Below, piece by piece: positions 18,501 to 26,248 of a stretch of 64,000 nt of DNA. Location of the stretch: positions 1-64,000 of the forward strand of contig CAVUJV010000033.1 in NCBI GenBank assembly GCA_963741845.1, written 5' to 3'. Numbering within the stretch: the first letter of the stretch is position 1; each line of letters opens with the position of its first letter. A program made the translations under genes and the position numbers. The notes under the pieces were generated by a model. That model had not been told where the DNA came from. It did not search any database and worked only from the letters and a program-made list of their open reading frames with translations. Source of the stretch: Roseiarcus sp963741845. GTDB taxonomy: Bacteria > Pseudomonadota > Alphaproteobacteria > Rhizobiales > Beijerinckiaceae.

Positions 18501-18817
18501 TCGCGTCGAATGCCGATCAGATCACAATCTTTGGAGCGGGCGACCAGATCGGCATCGGGCGCAGCGAAGCGAGCGTCGGCCAGGTTGCGTATAGCGGCTT
18601 GACCGGTTCGTCCCTTGCGGTCCGTATCAACAACGCCCTGAACGCTGCGAACTTTGCAGCCGGCGCCGCTGACGTCCTCACCCTCAACGGCGGCGGCTCA
18701 GCGGGAACCTATCTCGTGATCGATGGCGATAACGCGGGAGGATTCAACGCGAGCTTCGATGCGGTGATCAAGGTCAACGCCGGGGCCGGAAACATCCAGG
18801 CGTCCAGCTTCGTGTGA
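12542..18817 (+). CDS. Secreted haem peroxidase (animal/cyclooxygenase superfamily) with RTX repeats
   Basis: This 2091-residue protein has no N-terminal signal peptide and should leave the cell by type I secretion. Residues about 240-1050 form a peroxidase domain of the animal haem type: distal His261 in FGQFFDHGLDF, LTTLHHVFHEDHN near 565, proximal His728 in AFRFGHSQL, INIARGRDLGIPTLNETR near 805, and IDLWLGGLAESH plus LMDGDRFYYL near 940-980. RTX nonapeptides (GGxGxDxxx) follow at about 1136-1300, 1710-1760, 1820-1865 and 1930-1980. The extreme C-terminus (YLVIDGDNAGGFNASFDAVI) resembles the bluetail-type tail of T1SS substrates. The frame is intact over 6.3 kb. The exporter genes follow directly. 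Confidence 0.92.
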   Translation: MSQALKPFLIDLADVAFILYQVTFPTIKIIRYDASGAAIFGYVDKSGNTHELGAIGAFDPTLVIYDNPSDPTDPLNNLPLYNGPRDYQGLRNVTGFLNNLIDGQQTWGATDSLFLRLVPHDYSHYVQENLANAALNPANHSFVAYDPVTHTFIPVTNGVTSQADYSNPFANVVDYTPRMISQTVTSSLGAGPTADPSNTAMQRSIDADMETSTATYDIKDPLTGSVIESSHTETYVENVNSVALDPPYSGWFVLFGQFFDHGLDFIAKPGNGPTIEIPLATTDPLYGTIGPDGQLVTSITINRATPAPGTGTDPTANPAQYVNNTSPYIDQSQTYGSIDQITLLLREWVSDPNHPGQFIPGSQLFDGHTVKPYQSQVFDDAGNAADGTGLTTRTLPTLNELRAHLRNTGRADLTWEDISDYRIRDASGQIWDSDPNTAGVQSVGSGEPILLDNLPRFDERTTDPQTTGHISQTAVDALNSALAAAGSTAPVLGFDGAGQLTDGTYAGLAALIVNGWVDPSTMTITASDPAVHAAVGEVLLESLGDHYIAGDGRANENFGLTTLHHVFHEDHNVQRVNLETSILIQSHAADINKWQVAVSGSAPSNSHIGASAGHYVAVDGVVAQDSDGNLFVAGAGDTLATGSTFLFSDGVKVSAAGSYTDASGYISWDQDKLFNGTKLIVEMEYQHVAIDQYARLVTPDLPEFVTYDSTINANISMEYAESAFRFGHSQLRDTIDGLDPNNVVTGQIQHYALATAFLTPAAFAAVGPGAIVEGMTHQVGNETDEFVTPAVQQSLLGQPLDLAAINIARGRDLGIPTLNETRKALYDAIVAERLAGGVQAQAHAKIDLGSLKPYSSWDDFQASLAHPESIVNLIAAYSFDGDTTKAQLVLDLASSGTDIPNAYGWTATDAAKFMANAYGTGETPAIAGAGNFNQIDLWLGGLAESHVIGGKLGPTFNAIFEDQMERLMDGDRFYYLYRLFGALPTTLNLNESITLEQFKDVIERTTGTQYLNGDVMTYADSYVSLYLPPDDAIGDPTVVSSLSPMGLKIDQIDHKYGTISDELGKGVYSASGNSIALNGQAFKTLTAADGYKDADGVLITGSYIFDARPTSSVTDLNGNFVSGYNAHEVVVGTDYADYIDGGDGDDTIYGGAGNDILVGNGGGDHVYGGDGNDLIFGGGGTAGADVEDFLDGGAGDDVIYGGVNNGATEILIAGDGNDFLYGEAGIDEGYGGRGDDYIDLGSDTDVGFGDDGNDYLFGGEGPDELHGGNGDDIVDGGSGTDKVLGENGDDILFGGIGGGVTQGDSDELVGDEQGVDDGFDLANYSNSSIQLDVAADLTQQNVQAAPGTAHGFQPFNDYYSGVNGVVGSKFGDILIGDDAVDATDPVAGTPISFANWLVGGSGSDNLRGNGGNDVIVGGSIKISQLIGTYQDFVGGSWVADPYTSTVGGASHRADPAATLMGGILDWASLGGAFDKHFTELLKSKARKDFLLGDSGTDSGSTDTAGYSGNLSDYTFVALDASGNVINAPLANIGAVFAVEVTDHGGGTPRTLDGTDLVLGVEKFQFADGTKTLAQVLDSRPTGSLVFTVEDTLTSASGVANPANAARFTPVSALFDADNISGLNPTGAVTTGVAFSWVIPVGTPAATASVDGSGRLVLHTTAGLLITEKGAYTDANGTPETASTTYNFIVGSSAANTLTGANVLNPGGGTYGDVLVGLAGADTLNGGAGDDRLYGGAANDTLNGGAGNDNLDGGAGNDLAVYSGAAAAATFGLSGANLTVTTAAGGTDTLANIERLTFGPTTFNLSYGSDTANDTRNGTGVADLLLGFGGADMLNGAGGADVLIGGAGADTLNGGAGADVMIGGADNDTYVVDNALDVVTENANEGTDLVQANINNYTLAANVENLTLMGGAGWTGTGNALDNIILGNSGSNTLTGGGGNDTINGGNGNDTLIGGNGNDRLIGGAGGDTLNGGAGNDTYAYSVLSESLASNADQITIFGAGDQIGIGRSEASVGQVAYSGLTGSSLAVRINNALNAANFAAGAADVLTLNGGGSAGTYLVIDGDNAGGFNASFDAVIKVNAGAGNIQASSFV
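15949..16440 (+). repeat. RTX calcium-binding repeat block 1
   Basis: Tandem 27-base units encode glycine/aspartate nonapeptides such as GGDGDDTIY, GGAGNDILV and GGDGNDLIF, interrupted by short spacers. These bind Ca2+ outside the cell and drive folding after export. Confidence 0.9.
17660..18475 (+). repeat. RTX calcium-binding repeat blocks 2-4
   Basis: Three further clusters of nonapeptide repeats, at about 17690-17815, 18010-18135 and 18330-18475, encode units such as GGAGDDRLY, GGAGADTLN and GGNGNDTLI. The spacers between them contain beta-rich sequence rather than repeats. Confidence 0.88.
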
Positions 18818-18826
18818 CGACGTTTC

Positions 18827-18863
18827 GGGGCGCGTCTCCGATGCAAGATCGGACACGCGCCCC
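18827..18863 (+). terminator. Hairpin after the RTX peroxidase gene
   Basis: A 16-bp nearly perfect stem (ggggcgcgtctccgat / gatcggacacgcgcccc, one mismatch) with a gcaa loop lies 10 bases after the stop codon. There is no T-run, so it may act as an mRNA-stabilising or attenuating hairpin before the exporter genes rather than a strong terminator. Confidence 0.6.
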
Positions 18864-19022
18864 GGACCCGGCGGGCGAGCCGGAGCGGCCTGTTTCTGAC
18901 TTGATCGGAATTTCCAAATGACTCCAATTTTGATGGCTGGGCTTGAGGCCAACTCGGACTACGCGCTTTTCTTCAGCGCCTGCGGCAGCAGGCGCCGATC
19001 TGCGCGATCGGAATAGCCTCCG

Positions 19023-21180
19023 ATGGAATCGTCGCCTCCAGCATCGGCGATCGACGCCGGTCTCGTCGCGGTCTCGCTGATCGCCGCCTATTATCGGATC
19101 GCCGCGGATCCCGATCAGCTACGCCATCAGCTGGCTCTGACGGGACGCTTCAGCGAGCCGGAGGATCTTGTTCGCGCGGCAAACCGGCTCGAGCTCAAGT
19201 CCCGCATCATCCGGCGGGTGGACGCGAGGCGCATCGCCGCCGTTCCCTATCCGGCCATTCTGGAGTTGAAGGACGGAGGCTTCGCCGTGCTCGCGGTCGC
19301 CGCCGAGAAGGGCAAGGTCCGCCTCGTTGATCCGGTGGCGCGAACGGCGAAGGAGGTTTCGTTCGCGGAGGCGGAGGCGCTCTCGTCCGGCCTGGCGATC
19401 CTCGTGACCCGTCGGCTCGGCGGGGCCGGCGCGAATCCGAACAGCTTCGGCTTCCGCTGGTTCTGGCCGTCGATCGTGCGCTTCCGGCGGCCGCTCTCCC
19501 ATGTGCTGGTCGCGTCGCTGTTCGTGCAGCTGTTCGCTCTGGCGACGCCGATCTTTTTCCAGCTCGTGGTCGACAAGGTTCTGGTCCACAAGGGCATGTC
19601 GACGCTCGTGGTCCTGGTGCTCGGCATGGTGACGCTCGGCCTGTTCGAGACGGTCCTGCAGTTCCTTCGCAGCTACACGCTCAGTCACACCACCAACCGG
19701 ATGGACGTCGAGCTCGGGCGCCGGCTCTTCCATCATCTCTTCCACCTCCCGCTCGCCTATTTCGAGACTCGCGCGGCCGGACAGACGGTCGCGCGCATGC
19801 GGGAGCTGGAGACGATCCGAAGCTTCCTGACCGGGCAGGGCCTGACCTCGCTGCTCGACCTCGTCTTCACGCTGATCTTCTTCGGCGTGATGTTTCTCTA
19901 TTCCCCCAAGCTTACCCTCATCGTCGTCGCCTCGATCCCTGTCTATGTCGTCATCGCAAGCGCCCTGCGGCCCATCCTGCGTGAGCAGATCAACGAGAAG
20001 TTCAACCGCGGCGCGCGTTCCCAGCAGTTCCTCGTCGAGTTCGATCGTCGGCGCGCCGACCCTCAAGGCCGCGAGCGTCGAGCCGATGATGCAGGCCCAG
20101 TGGGAGGAGCGGCTCGCCTCCTACGTTCGCACGTCGTTCGACGCCGGCGTCACCGGCGCGCTCGGCCAGAACATGATCCAGTACGTGAGCAAGGTCACGA
20201 CCGCGCTCATCCTGTTCGTCGGCGCGCAATCGGTAATCGACGGCTCGATGTCGGTCGGCGAGCTCATCGCATTCAACATGATCGCGAGCCAGGTGGTGCA
20301 GCCGATCCTTCGGCTGTCGCAGCTGTGGCAGGATTTTCAGCAGGTGCAGGTCTCCGTCGCGCGCCTGGGCGACATCCTGAACGCGCCGACCGAGCCCGTG
20401 CCGCAGAATCTCCTGACCCTCCCGCCTCCGCGCGGCGCGATCGAGTTCTGCAACGTGACCATGCGCTATCGGCCGGACGCGCCGGACGTGCTGCGCGACG
20501 TATCGCTGTCGATCGAACCGGGCGAGGTGATCGGGATCGTAGGTCCCTCGGGTTCGGGCAAGTCGACGCTGACCAAGCTCATCCAGCGCCTCTACAGTCC
20601 GCAGAACGGCCATGTGATGATCGACGGCGTGGACATTGCCCAGCTCGATCCGGGATGGCTGAGGCGGCAGACCGGCGTCGTCCTCCAGGAAAACATCCTG
20701 TTCAACCGCACCATCCACGAGAACATTGCGCTCGGGGACCCGGCGATGCCGCGCGTCCTGGTGATGCAGGCGGCGCGGCTCGCGGGCGCGGATGAGTTCA
20801 TCGCGCAGCTTCCGCAAGGCTATGACACGATGATCGAAGAGCGCGGCGCCAACCTGTCGGGCGGGCAGCGGCAGCGGATCGCCATCGCGAGGGCGCTCGC
20901 CACCAATCCGCGCATCCTCATCCTCGACGAGGCGACATCGGCGCTCGACTATGAGAGCGAGCGGATCATCCAGGACAACATGCGCGCCATCGTAAGGGGA
21001 CGCACGGTCATCATCATCGCCCATCGCCTGGCGGCGGTTCGCCCATGCTCCCGGATCATCAGTATGCGGAAAGGCGAGATCGTGGAGATCGGCTCCCACG
21101 AGGATCTGGTGCGACGAAGCGACGGGCTCTACGCGCATCTCTGGTCGCTTCAGTCCGATTACGCGAGGGCGCCGGCATGA
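19023..21180 (+). CDS. Type I secretion ABC transporter/ATPase (HlyB/PrtD-like), one frame break
   Basis: This inner-membrane exporter of about 718 residues powers secretion of the upstream RTX peroxidase. The N-terminal 140 residues form a C39-peptidase-like domain without the catalytic Cys, as in HlyB. The membrane domain follows (about 150-430), then the nucleotide-binding domain: Walker A GPSGSGKSTL, signature LSGGQRQRIAIARAL, Walker B ILILDEATSALD and a switch His in IIIAHRL. The frame changes near 20040, where an extra t after 'gtcgag' separates FLVE from SIVGAPTLKAASVEP. Removing it restores the whole protein. It overlaps hlyD by ATGA. Confidence 0.88.
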
Positions 21181-22754
21181 ATGCGCGAGCCGAACCTCCG
21201 GAACCTGCTTCCCCGACACAAGCGCTGCGCCCGTGGCCAGTCGTTTCCGGCCGCGACCGGGAGTTTCTGCCGGCCGCTCTGGAAATCCTCGAGTCTCCGC
21301 CCCCTCCTTTGCCGGTCGCGGTGATGGGAACGATCTGCGCCTTTGCGCTCGCGGCCCTCGTCTGGTCGTTTTTTGGAAGGCTCGACGTGCATGCGGTCGC
21401 GCCGGGCAAGATCGATACGGAGGGATACTCGAAGGTGATCGAGCCGCTCGACCCCGGCAAGGTCACCGCGATCCACCTCGAGGCGGGCCAATCGGTGAAG
21501 GCGGGCGATCTTCTGCTCGAGTTCGATCCGGCCGAGGCGAACGCCGACGCGCGCGCCGCGCAGGACGCGCTCAACGCGGGTCTGGCCGAAATCGCTCGCA
21601 GACGCTTCGTCATCCAGGCGCTCCGAATGGCCGAGGCGCAGGCGCGCGACCCGGAACGGACGCCAATCGGCGCAAGAGGCGGATCGGACAGCCCTGAAAC
21701 CTTGAATGCGCGCATCGATGAACGGATCGAAGCGCTCGCCGAACAGCCTGTCTTGAAGTTCGGTTGGGACGAGAGTTTGCCTGAGCCCTTCCGCTTGCGC
21801 GAAGAGGCGGTGCTGCGCGCCGACCTGACCCAGCTTGCCGACGTTCTCAAGGCGCTCGACAAGCAAATGGCCCAGAAGCTTGCGACCAAGAAGCGGCTCG
21901 ATATGAGCATCGCCTTCCAGCACAAACTGATGGACACGCTCGACCAGCGCGTCGCAACGCGGCAGCAAGCGATCGACCTGAATGTGGGCACGAAGATCAA
22001 CCTCTATGACGCCAAGGAGGGACTGGAGAGGTCTCAGGCCCAGCTCGCCTCCGACGAAGGTCAGTTGATAGAGACCGATGCGGCGCTGACGCAGCTTCAA
22101 AGCGAGAAGGGGAAAGCGATCTCGCAGTTCATCGCGGAAAACGAGAACAAGCTCGCGGAGGCCTCCCGCAAAGTGGACGAGACGCGCGCAGCGCTTGCCA
22201 AGGCCGAGGCGCGGGTCGTGCGCACGAAGCTGACCGCGCCCGTCGATGGCGTCGTCGAACGGACGGCGGTGACAACCCTCGGTCAGGTCGTCACGACCGG
22301 GCAGCAGCTCGCGGTCATTACGCCGAAGGACGGCAAGCTTCAGGTCGAGGCGCTGGTCGGCAACCTCGACATCGGCTTTGTGAAGCCTGGACAGGCCGCC
22401 GTGATCAAGGTCGACGCCTTTCCCTTCACACGATTTGGGACGCTCCATGGAAAGGTGGTGAAGATCGCCCCGAGCGCCATCACGGAACAGGAGGCCAAAC
22501 GGTTCCTTGCGAACGCGGCCTCCACCGCGAATGCGGAGCAGACGCAGCCGACCCAGCCGGGCCAGTCGGAGACTTTCGTCTTCCCGGTGACCGTCGCTCT
22601 CGAAGCGACTGCGATGAAGATCGACGGATCGACAATTCAATTAACGCCGGGAATGACTGTGACGGTCGAGATCAAGACCAACTCGCGGCGCGTCATCGAC
22701 TACCTGTTCTCGCCGCTCGCCAAAATCGCCTCCGAGGCCGCGAGAGAAAGGTGA
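21177..22754 (+). CDS. Type I secretion membrane-fusion protein (HlyD family)
   Basis: A 525-residue periplasmic adaptor linking the ABC exporter to an outer-membrane TolC-type channel, which is not encoded in this window. A cytoplasmic N-terminus of about 45 residues leads to one transmembrane helix (about 46-66) and a lipoyl/barrel half (GKVTAIHLEAGQSVKAGD). A long alpha-hairpin with coiled-coil character (about 190-340) is followed by the second lipoyl half (VRTKLTAPVDGVVERT) and the C-terminal beta domain (LTPGMTVTVEIKT). The start ATG overlaps the ABC gene stop (ATGA), indicating translational coupling. Confidence 0.92.
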   Translation: MNARAEPPEPASPTQALRPWPVVSGRDREFLPAALEILESPPPPLPVAVMGTICAFALAALVWSFFGRLDVHAVAPGKIDTEGYSKVIEPLDPGKVTAIHLEAGQSVKAGDLLLEFDPAEANADARAAQDALNAGLAEIARRRFVIQALRMAEAQARDPERTPIGARGGSDSPETLNARIDERIEALAEQPVLKFGWDESLPEPFRLREEAVLRADLTQLADVLKALDKQMAQKLATKKRLDMSIAFQHKLMDTLDQRVATRQQAIDLNVGTKINLYDAKEGLERSQAQLASDEGQLIETDAALTQLQSEKGKAISQFIAENENKLAEASRKVDETRAALAKAEARVVRTKLTAPVDGVVERTAVTTLGQVVTTGQQLAVITPKDGKLQVEALVGNLDIGFVKPGQAAVIKVDAFPFTRFGTLHGKVVKIAPSAITEQEAKRFLANAASTANAEQTQPTQPGQSETFVFPVTVALEATAMKIDGSTIQLTPGMTVTVEIKTNSRRVIDYLFSPLAKIASEAARER

Positions 22755-22837
22755 CGACGGCCGGACGACAGAACTGCCTGGTCCGCGAAGGACCGTATGA
22801 GCGAAGAGATCCTGGCGGCTCACGTCATTGATTTTAA

Positions 22838-22913
22838 TGGTGCCCAGGGGCGGAATCGAACCACCGACACTGCGATTTTCAGTCGCATGCTCTACCAACT
22901 GAGCTACCTGGGC
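22838..22913 (-). tRNA. tRNA-Phe (GAA), CCA encoded
   Basis: On the minus strand the cloverleaf is complete: acceptor GCCCAGG / CCTGGGC, D-loop AGCTCAGTTGGTAGAGC, anticodon stem TGCGA/TCGCA with loop CTGAAAA (anticodon GAA), T-loop GGTTCGATTCC, and an encoded CCA at 22838-22840. No integrase or duplicated 3' end lies nearby. Confidence 0.97.
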
Positions 22914-23091
22914 GCGCCATGCGCGGATGGAATCGGCGCGGGTGAGCGGGCTTATAGGCGCCGGGCAGGGCCTTGTCCAGACCGGCTTGTCGCGCTCTTC
23001 GCGCCGCCGCCTTCCAGGCGCAAGCGCCATCAATCCGCCGCACTCGGGTCGGCATGACGGCGTCGGAGAGCCATGCTACCGAGGGGCGCCC

Positions 23092-23718
23092 ATGCGCTTC
23101 AGTCCGTCGATTTTTCCTGTCTTCCTCGTCGCCCTGCCGCTGGCCTGCGGGCCGGCGCTCGCGGCCGATCTTCCCAACTATTCGGAGCTCTCCAGTTACC
23201 CGGCGCTCGCGCCCGGCGCCACGGATGTGGCTTCCAACCCCTGGGCCGGGCTTTACACGGGCGCGGGCGTTTCCGCCTGGGGCGGGAAGGGCGTGAAGGG
23301 CGGCTTCGGAGGCGACGCCTTCATCGGCTACGACAAGACCTTCGACAATGGCGTGGTCGTCAGCTTCAAGGGATCCGCCGGCTATGCGCCCTTCACCTTC
23401 GCCACGCCCGTCGGCCTGACGCCCTTCACCGGAACCTCCTTCGCGGGCGGCGAAGCGACGATCGGCTACCGGATGGGTCAGGTCACGCCTTACGTCATCA
23501 CCGGCCTCGCGCTCGCCCGGCCGACGGGCTTTGGAGGGAGCGCCCTCGACCCGGCCGCGGCCCTCAACAATGTCTTTTCGGGCCCCGGCGCCGTGCAGGC
23601 GGTCGGCGAGGTCGGCATCGGCGCCATTTACCAAATGACTCCCAACTTCAGCATGGGGATCGAGGCGCGGGTCTACAAAGCCAACAACGGCGGGCTGGCG
23701 GGCTTTCCGCCCTATTGA
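23092..23718 (+). CDS. Outer-membrane beta-barrel-like protein
   Basis: A 208-residue exported protein with signal peptide (residues 1-25, ...GPALAADLP). The mature part has alternating aromatic/Gly strands (WAGLYTGAGVSAWGG, FGGDAFIGYDKTFDN, GEATIGYRMGQVTPYVITG) typical of small barrels of the Omp25/RopB-type porin-like family. It ends at FPPY without the usual terminal aromatic strand, so the C-terminus may be truncated or the barrel atypical. Function is unknown; it is probably a surface or envelope-integrity protein. Confidence 0.7.
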   Translation: MRFSPSIFPVFLVALPLACGPALAADLPNYSELSSYPALAPGATDVASNPWAGLYTGAGVSAWGGKGVKGGFGGDAFIGYDKTFDNGVVVSFKGSAGYAPFTFATPVGLTPFTGTSFAGGEATIGYRMGQVTPYVITGLALARPTGFGGSALDPAAALNNVFSGPGAVQAVGEVGIGAIYQMTPNFSMGIEARVYKANNGGLAGFPPY

Positions 23719-24205
23719 GAGCCCATCGGCGCTCCTGCCGTCGGCGGAGTGGCCGGCGTTCTGGCGCGTTTTCAGAGCGATTCCCCTGCTCGTTTTGGCG
23801 CCTGACGAACGAAATGAAGCGCATTCGACGCGATTTTCAGCGAAAAACCGACCGAAAAACGTGCCATATCCTTCCGCGAATCGGGCCTTTTCAAAGGGTT
23901 GCGCTGACATTGGCTTCCGGCGTCGGCGCGACCGATGGCGGCAAGGCGGCTGCAACATGGCCGAAATCGCGGCGATCTCGCCTCGGGCATGGGCGGCGGC
24001 TTCGGATAATTTCGCGCATGGGGGCGCCTTCCGGCTCGACGACGATCCGGCATCCTACGCGTAACACCGGAAAATCAGAAGGAAATGTTGATATTTCTCT
24101 TTTTCAACATTTCAATCACGCGTGAAGATGCTTCCGCTTGATTGCTTTCGCGTCGTTTGCGGGCTAACTCCGTTGGCCAATCTGATTTTTCCCGAATGAC
24201 TCCCC
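23719..24205. other. Intergenic region before the glucan gene, with an inverted repeat
   Basis: No credible gene in about 490 bp. At 24082-24113 a perfect 10-bp inverted repeat (gaaatgttga ... tcaacatttc, 12-base spacer) lies about 90 bp before the opg start in a locally AT-rich patch. It could be an operator or a leader hairpin. Confidence 0.45.
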
Positions 24206-25774
24206 ATGCCTGAATTGTCCCGTCGCGCGCTGCTCGTCAGCATCGCCGCTGCGTCCGGCGCTCGCCTTGTCGCTCCCGTCGACGCCCAGACGACGCCGGA
24301 GGGAGCCGCGCCGCCCTTCGGCTACGACGACGTCGTCAAGCGGGCCCGCGAACTCGCGGCCGCCCCCTATGACGGGACCATCCCGGCCATGCCCGACGGG
24401 CTCGCCAATCTCGATTTCGACGCCTGGCGCGACATCCGCTTCAAGCAGGACAAGGCGCTGTTTGGAGAGCATGGCGGCAACTTCCGGCTGGAGCTTTTCC
24501 ACCTCGGCCATCTCTACAAGCGGCCGGTGGTGGTGAATGTCCTGCGCGACGGGCAGCCGACCCCAATTCCCTATGCGGCGAACGAGTGGGACTACGGGCA
24601 CACCAAGGTCTCGGGCAATCTGCCGATCAATCTGGGTTTCGCCGGCTTCCGCCTGCGTTTTCCGGTCAATGCGCCCCATGTCTGGGACGAGGTGGTGTCG
24701 TTCCTCGGCGCGAGCTACTTCCGTTTCCTCGGGCGCGGCCAGCGCTATGGACTGTCCGCGCGCGGTCTCACGATCGGATCCGGATTGAGGCCGAAGGAGG
24801 AATTTCCCCATTTCCGGGAATTCTGGATCGAGACCCCCGAGCCGACGGCCGAGCATATCGTCATCTATGCGCTGCTCGACGGGGAATCCGTGACCGGCGC
24901 GTATCGGTTCGACCTCGTGCCGTGGCAGGAAACCTATATCGAGGCGCAGGTGACGCTGTTCGCCCGAAAGCCAATTCCGGCGCTCGGGCTCGCGCCGCTT
25001 TCGTCCATGTATTTCGTCGGCAAGAACGAGCACCGCTTCATCGACGATTTCCGCGGAGAGCTTCACGATTCCGATGGCCTGCTCATGCACACGGGAGCGG
25101 GGGAATGGATCTGGCGGCCGCTCGGCAATCCTGTCGAGCCGAGGGTGTCGGTCTTTCTCGACAAGGATCCGCGGGGCTTCGGGCTTCTGCAGCGCGACCG
25201 CAACTTCAGCGACTACCAGGACCTTGAGCTCGCCTATGAACTGAGGCCGAGCTACTGGGTCGAACCCCATGCGGGATGGGGCGAGGGGCAGGTGGAACTG
25301 CTCGAACTGCCGACCAGCGACGAGACCAACGACAATATCGTCTCCGCCTGGACGCCGAAGAACGGGCTCGCGGCCGGCCAGTCGCTCGCCTACGGCTATC
25401 GGATCACGTCGCTGATGCTCGATCAGGCGCTGACCCCGGCAGGGCGGACGGTCGGCACGTTTCGGGTCGCGCCCAGGGCCTTGGGGGCGGACGAATCCCC
25501 GCCGGCGGGCGCGACGCGCTTCCTGATCGATTTCGCGGGCGGCGACCTCTCCTATTACATGAGCGACCCGTCCATGGTCGAGACGGTCGCCACCGCCTCC
25601 AACGGGCGGGTGCTGCGCACCTTCCTCACCCCCAACACCCATACCCGCGGCTTCCGCGCCGGGGTGGACGTGGCGACCGATCCGGGACAGAGCACCGACA
25701 TCCGCGTCTTCCTGCGGTCGGGCGCCAAGGCGCTCACCGAAACCTGGACGTTTCCCTGGAAGGCGAAGACGTAG
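24206..25774 (+). CDS. Glucan biosynthesis protein, OpgG/OpgD (MdoG) family
   Basis: A 522-residue periplasmic protein for synthesis or branching of osmoregulated periplasmic glucans. The N-terminal signal SRRALLVSIAAASG has the Tat-like SRRxLL form seen in OpgD rather than OpgG. Family landmarks are FGYDDVVKRARELA, YRFDLVPW, EWIWRPLGNP, DRNFSDYQDLELAYE, RPSYWVEP and GGDLSYYM. No opgH glucosyltransferase gene is adjacent. The frame is intact. OpgG and OpgD cannot be told apart safely here; the Tat-like signal favours OpgD. Confidence 0.92.
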   Translation: MPELSRRALLVSIAAASGARLVAPVDAQTTPEGAAPPFGYDDVVKRARELAAAPYDGTIPAMPDGLANLDFDAWRDIRFKQDKALFGEHGGNFRLELFHLGHLYKRPVVVNVLRDGQPTPIPYAANEWDYGHTKVSGNLPINLGFAGFRLRFPVNAPHVWDEVVSFLGASYFRFLGRGQRYGLSARGLTIGSGLRPKEEFPHFREFWIETPEPTAEHIVIYALLDGESVTGAYRFDLVPWQETYIEAQVTLFARKPIPALGLAPLSSMYFVGKNEHRFIDDFRGELHDSDGLLMHTGAGEWIWRPLGNPVEPRVSVFLDKDPRGFGLLQRDRNFSDYQDLELAYELRPSYWVEPHAGWGEGQVELLELPTSDETNDNIVSAWTPKNGLAAGQSLAYGYRITSLMLDQALTPAGRTVGTFRVAPRALGADESPPAGATRFLIDFAGGDLSYYMSDPSMVETVATASNGRVLRTFLTPNTHTRGFRAGVDVATDPGQSTDIRVFLRSGAKALTETWTFPWKAKT

Positions 25775-26248
25775 AGTTTGTATTTTATAATATGTTACCT
25801 AACTTACTTCATGTCTTACGCCAAGGGCGGCGCCTGCGCTTTCTATCCGGCGAACCGCCGGTCGGCGCCATCCCTGTCGGCCATGTGGCCGCGGAGTTTC
25901 GCGGCCGCCGCGCGCCGGCCTTGAAAATCCGCGTCGCCGGATTTGCGGCTCCTCGTGGCGACAGGGCCAAAAGCCTGACAAATCCGCGGCGAATCCCCAT
26001 CTGCGCCTTGCCCCTGCGGGACATTTCTGCTAGCGGGATCGCCCTTGCTCCCAAGGGTTTTTCCGTCAAGGGGCAGGAAAAGTCTGGACGTTCGGTCGCC
26101 GGCCTTCACGCCGGCCCGCTCGAGGAAACGAGCGGTGAGACGCGCTCCGCGCAATAGCGCGGCGCCGCTTCCGGCGGGCGGGTGTCCGTGTCGTCAACGC
26201 TAACCCAAGGCCGGCGTCGCCCGTCATCCGGGCCCTTTAGGAGAATCA
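25775..26248. other. Intergenic region before rpsA
   Basis: About 470 bp. The first 35 bases are AT-rich with a tataat (25786-25791) but no matching -35 box. The rest is GC-rich and holds no credible gene or RNA. It ends with the rpsA ribosome-binding site (aggag, 26240-26244), so the rpsA promoter should be here. Confidence 0.45.

Noticed and set aside
22838..22913. tRNA-Phe as the attachment site of an integrated island
   Set aside because: No integrase gene, no duplicated tRNA 3' end and no foreign-looking DNA lie on either side.
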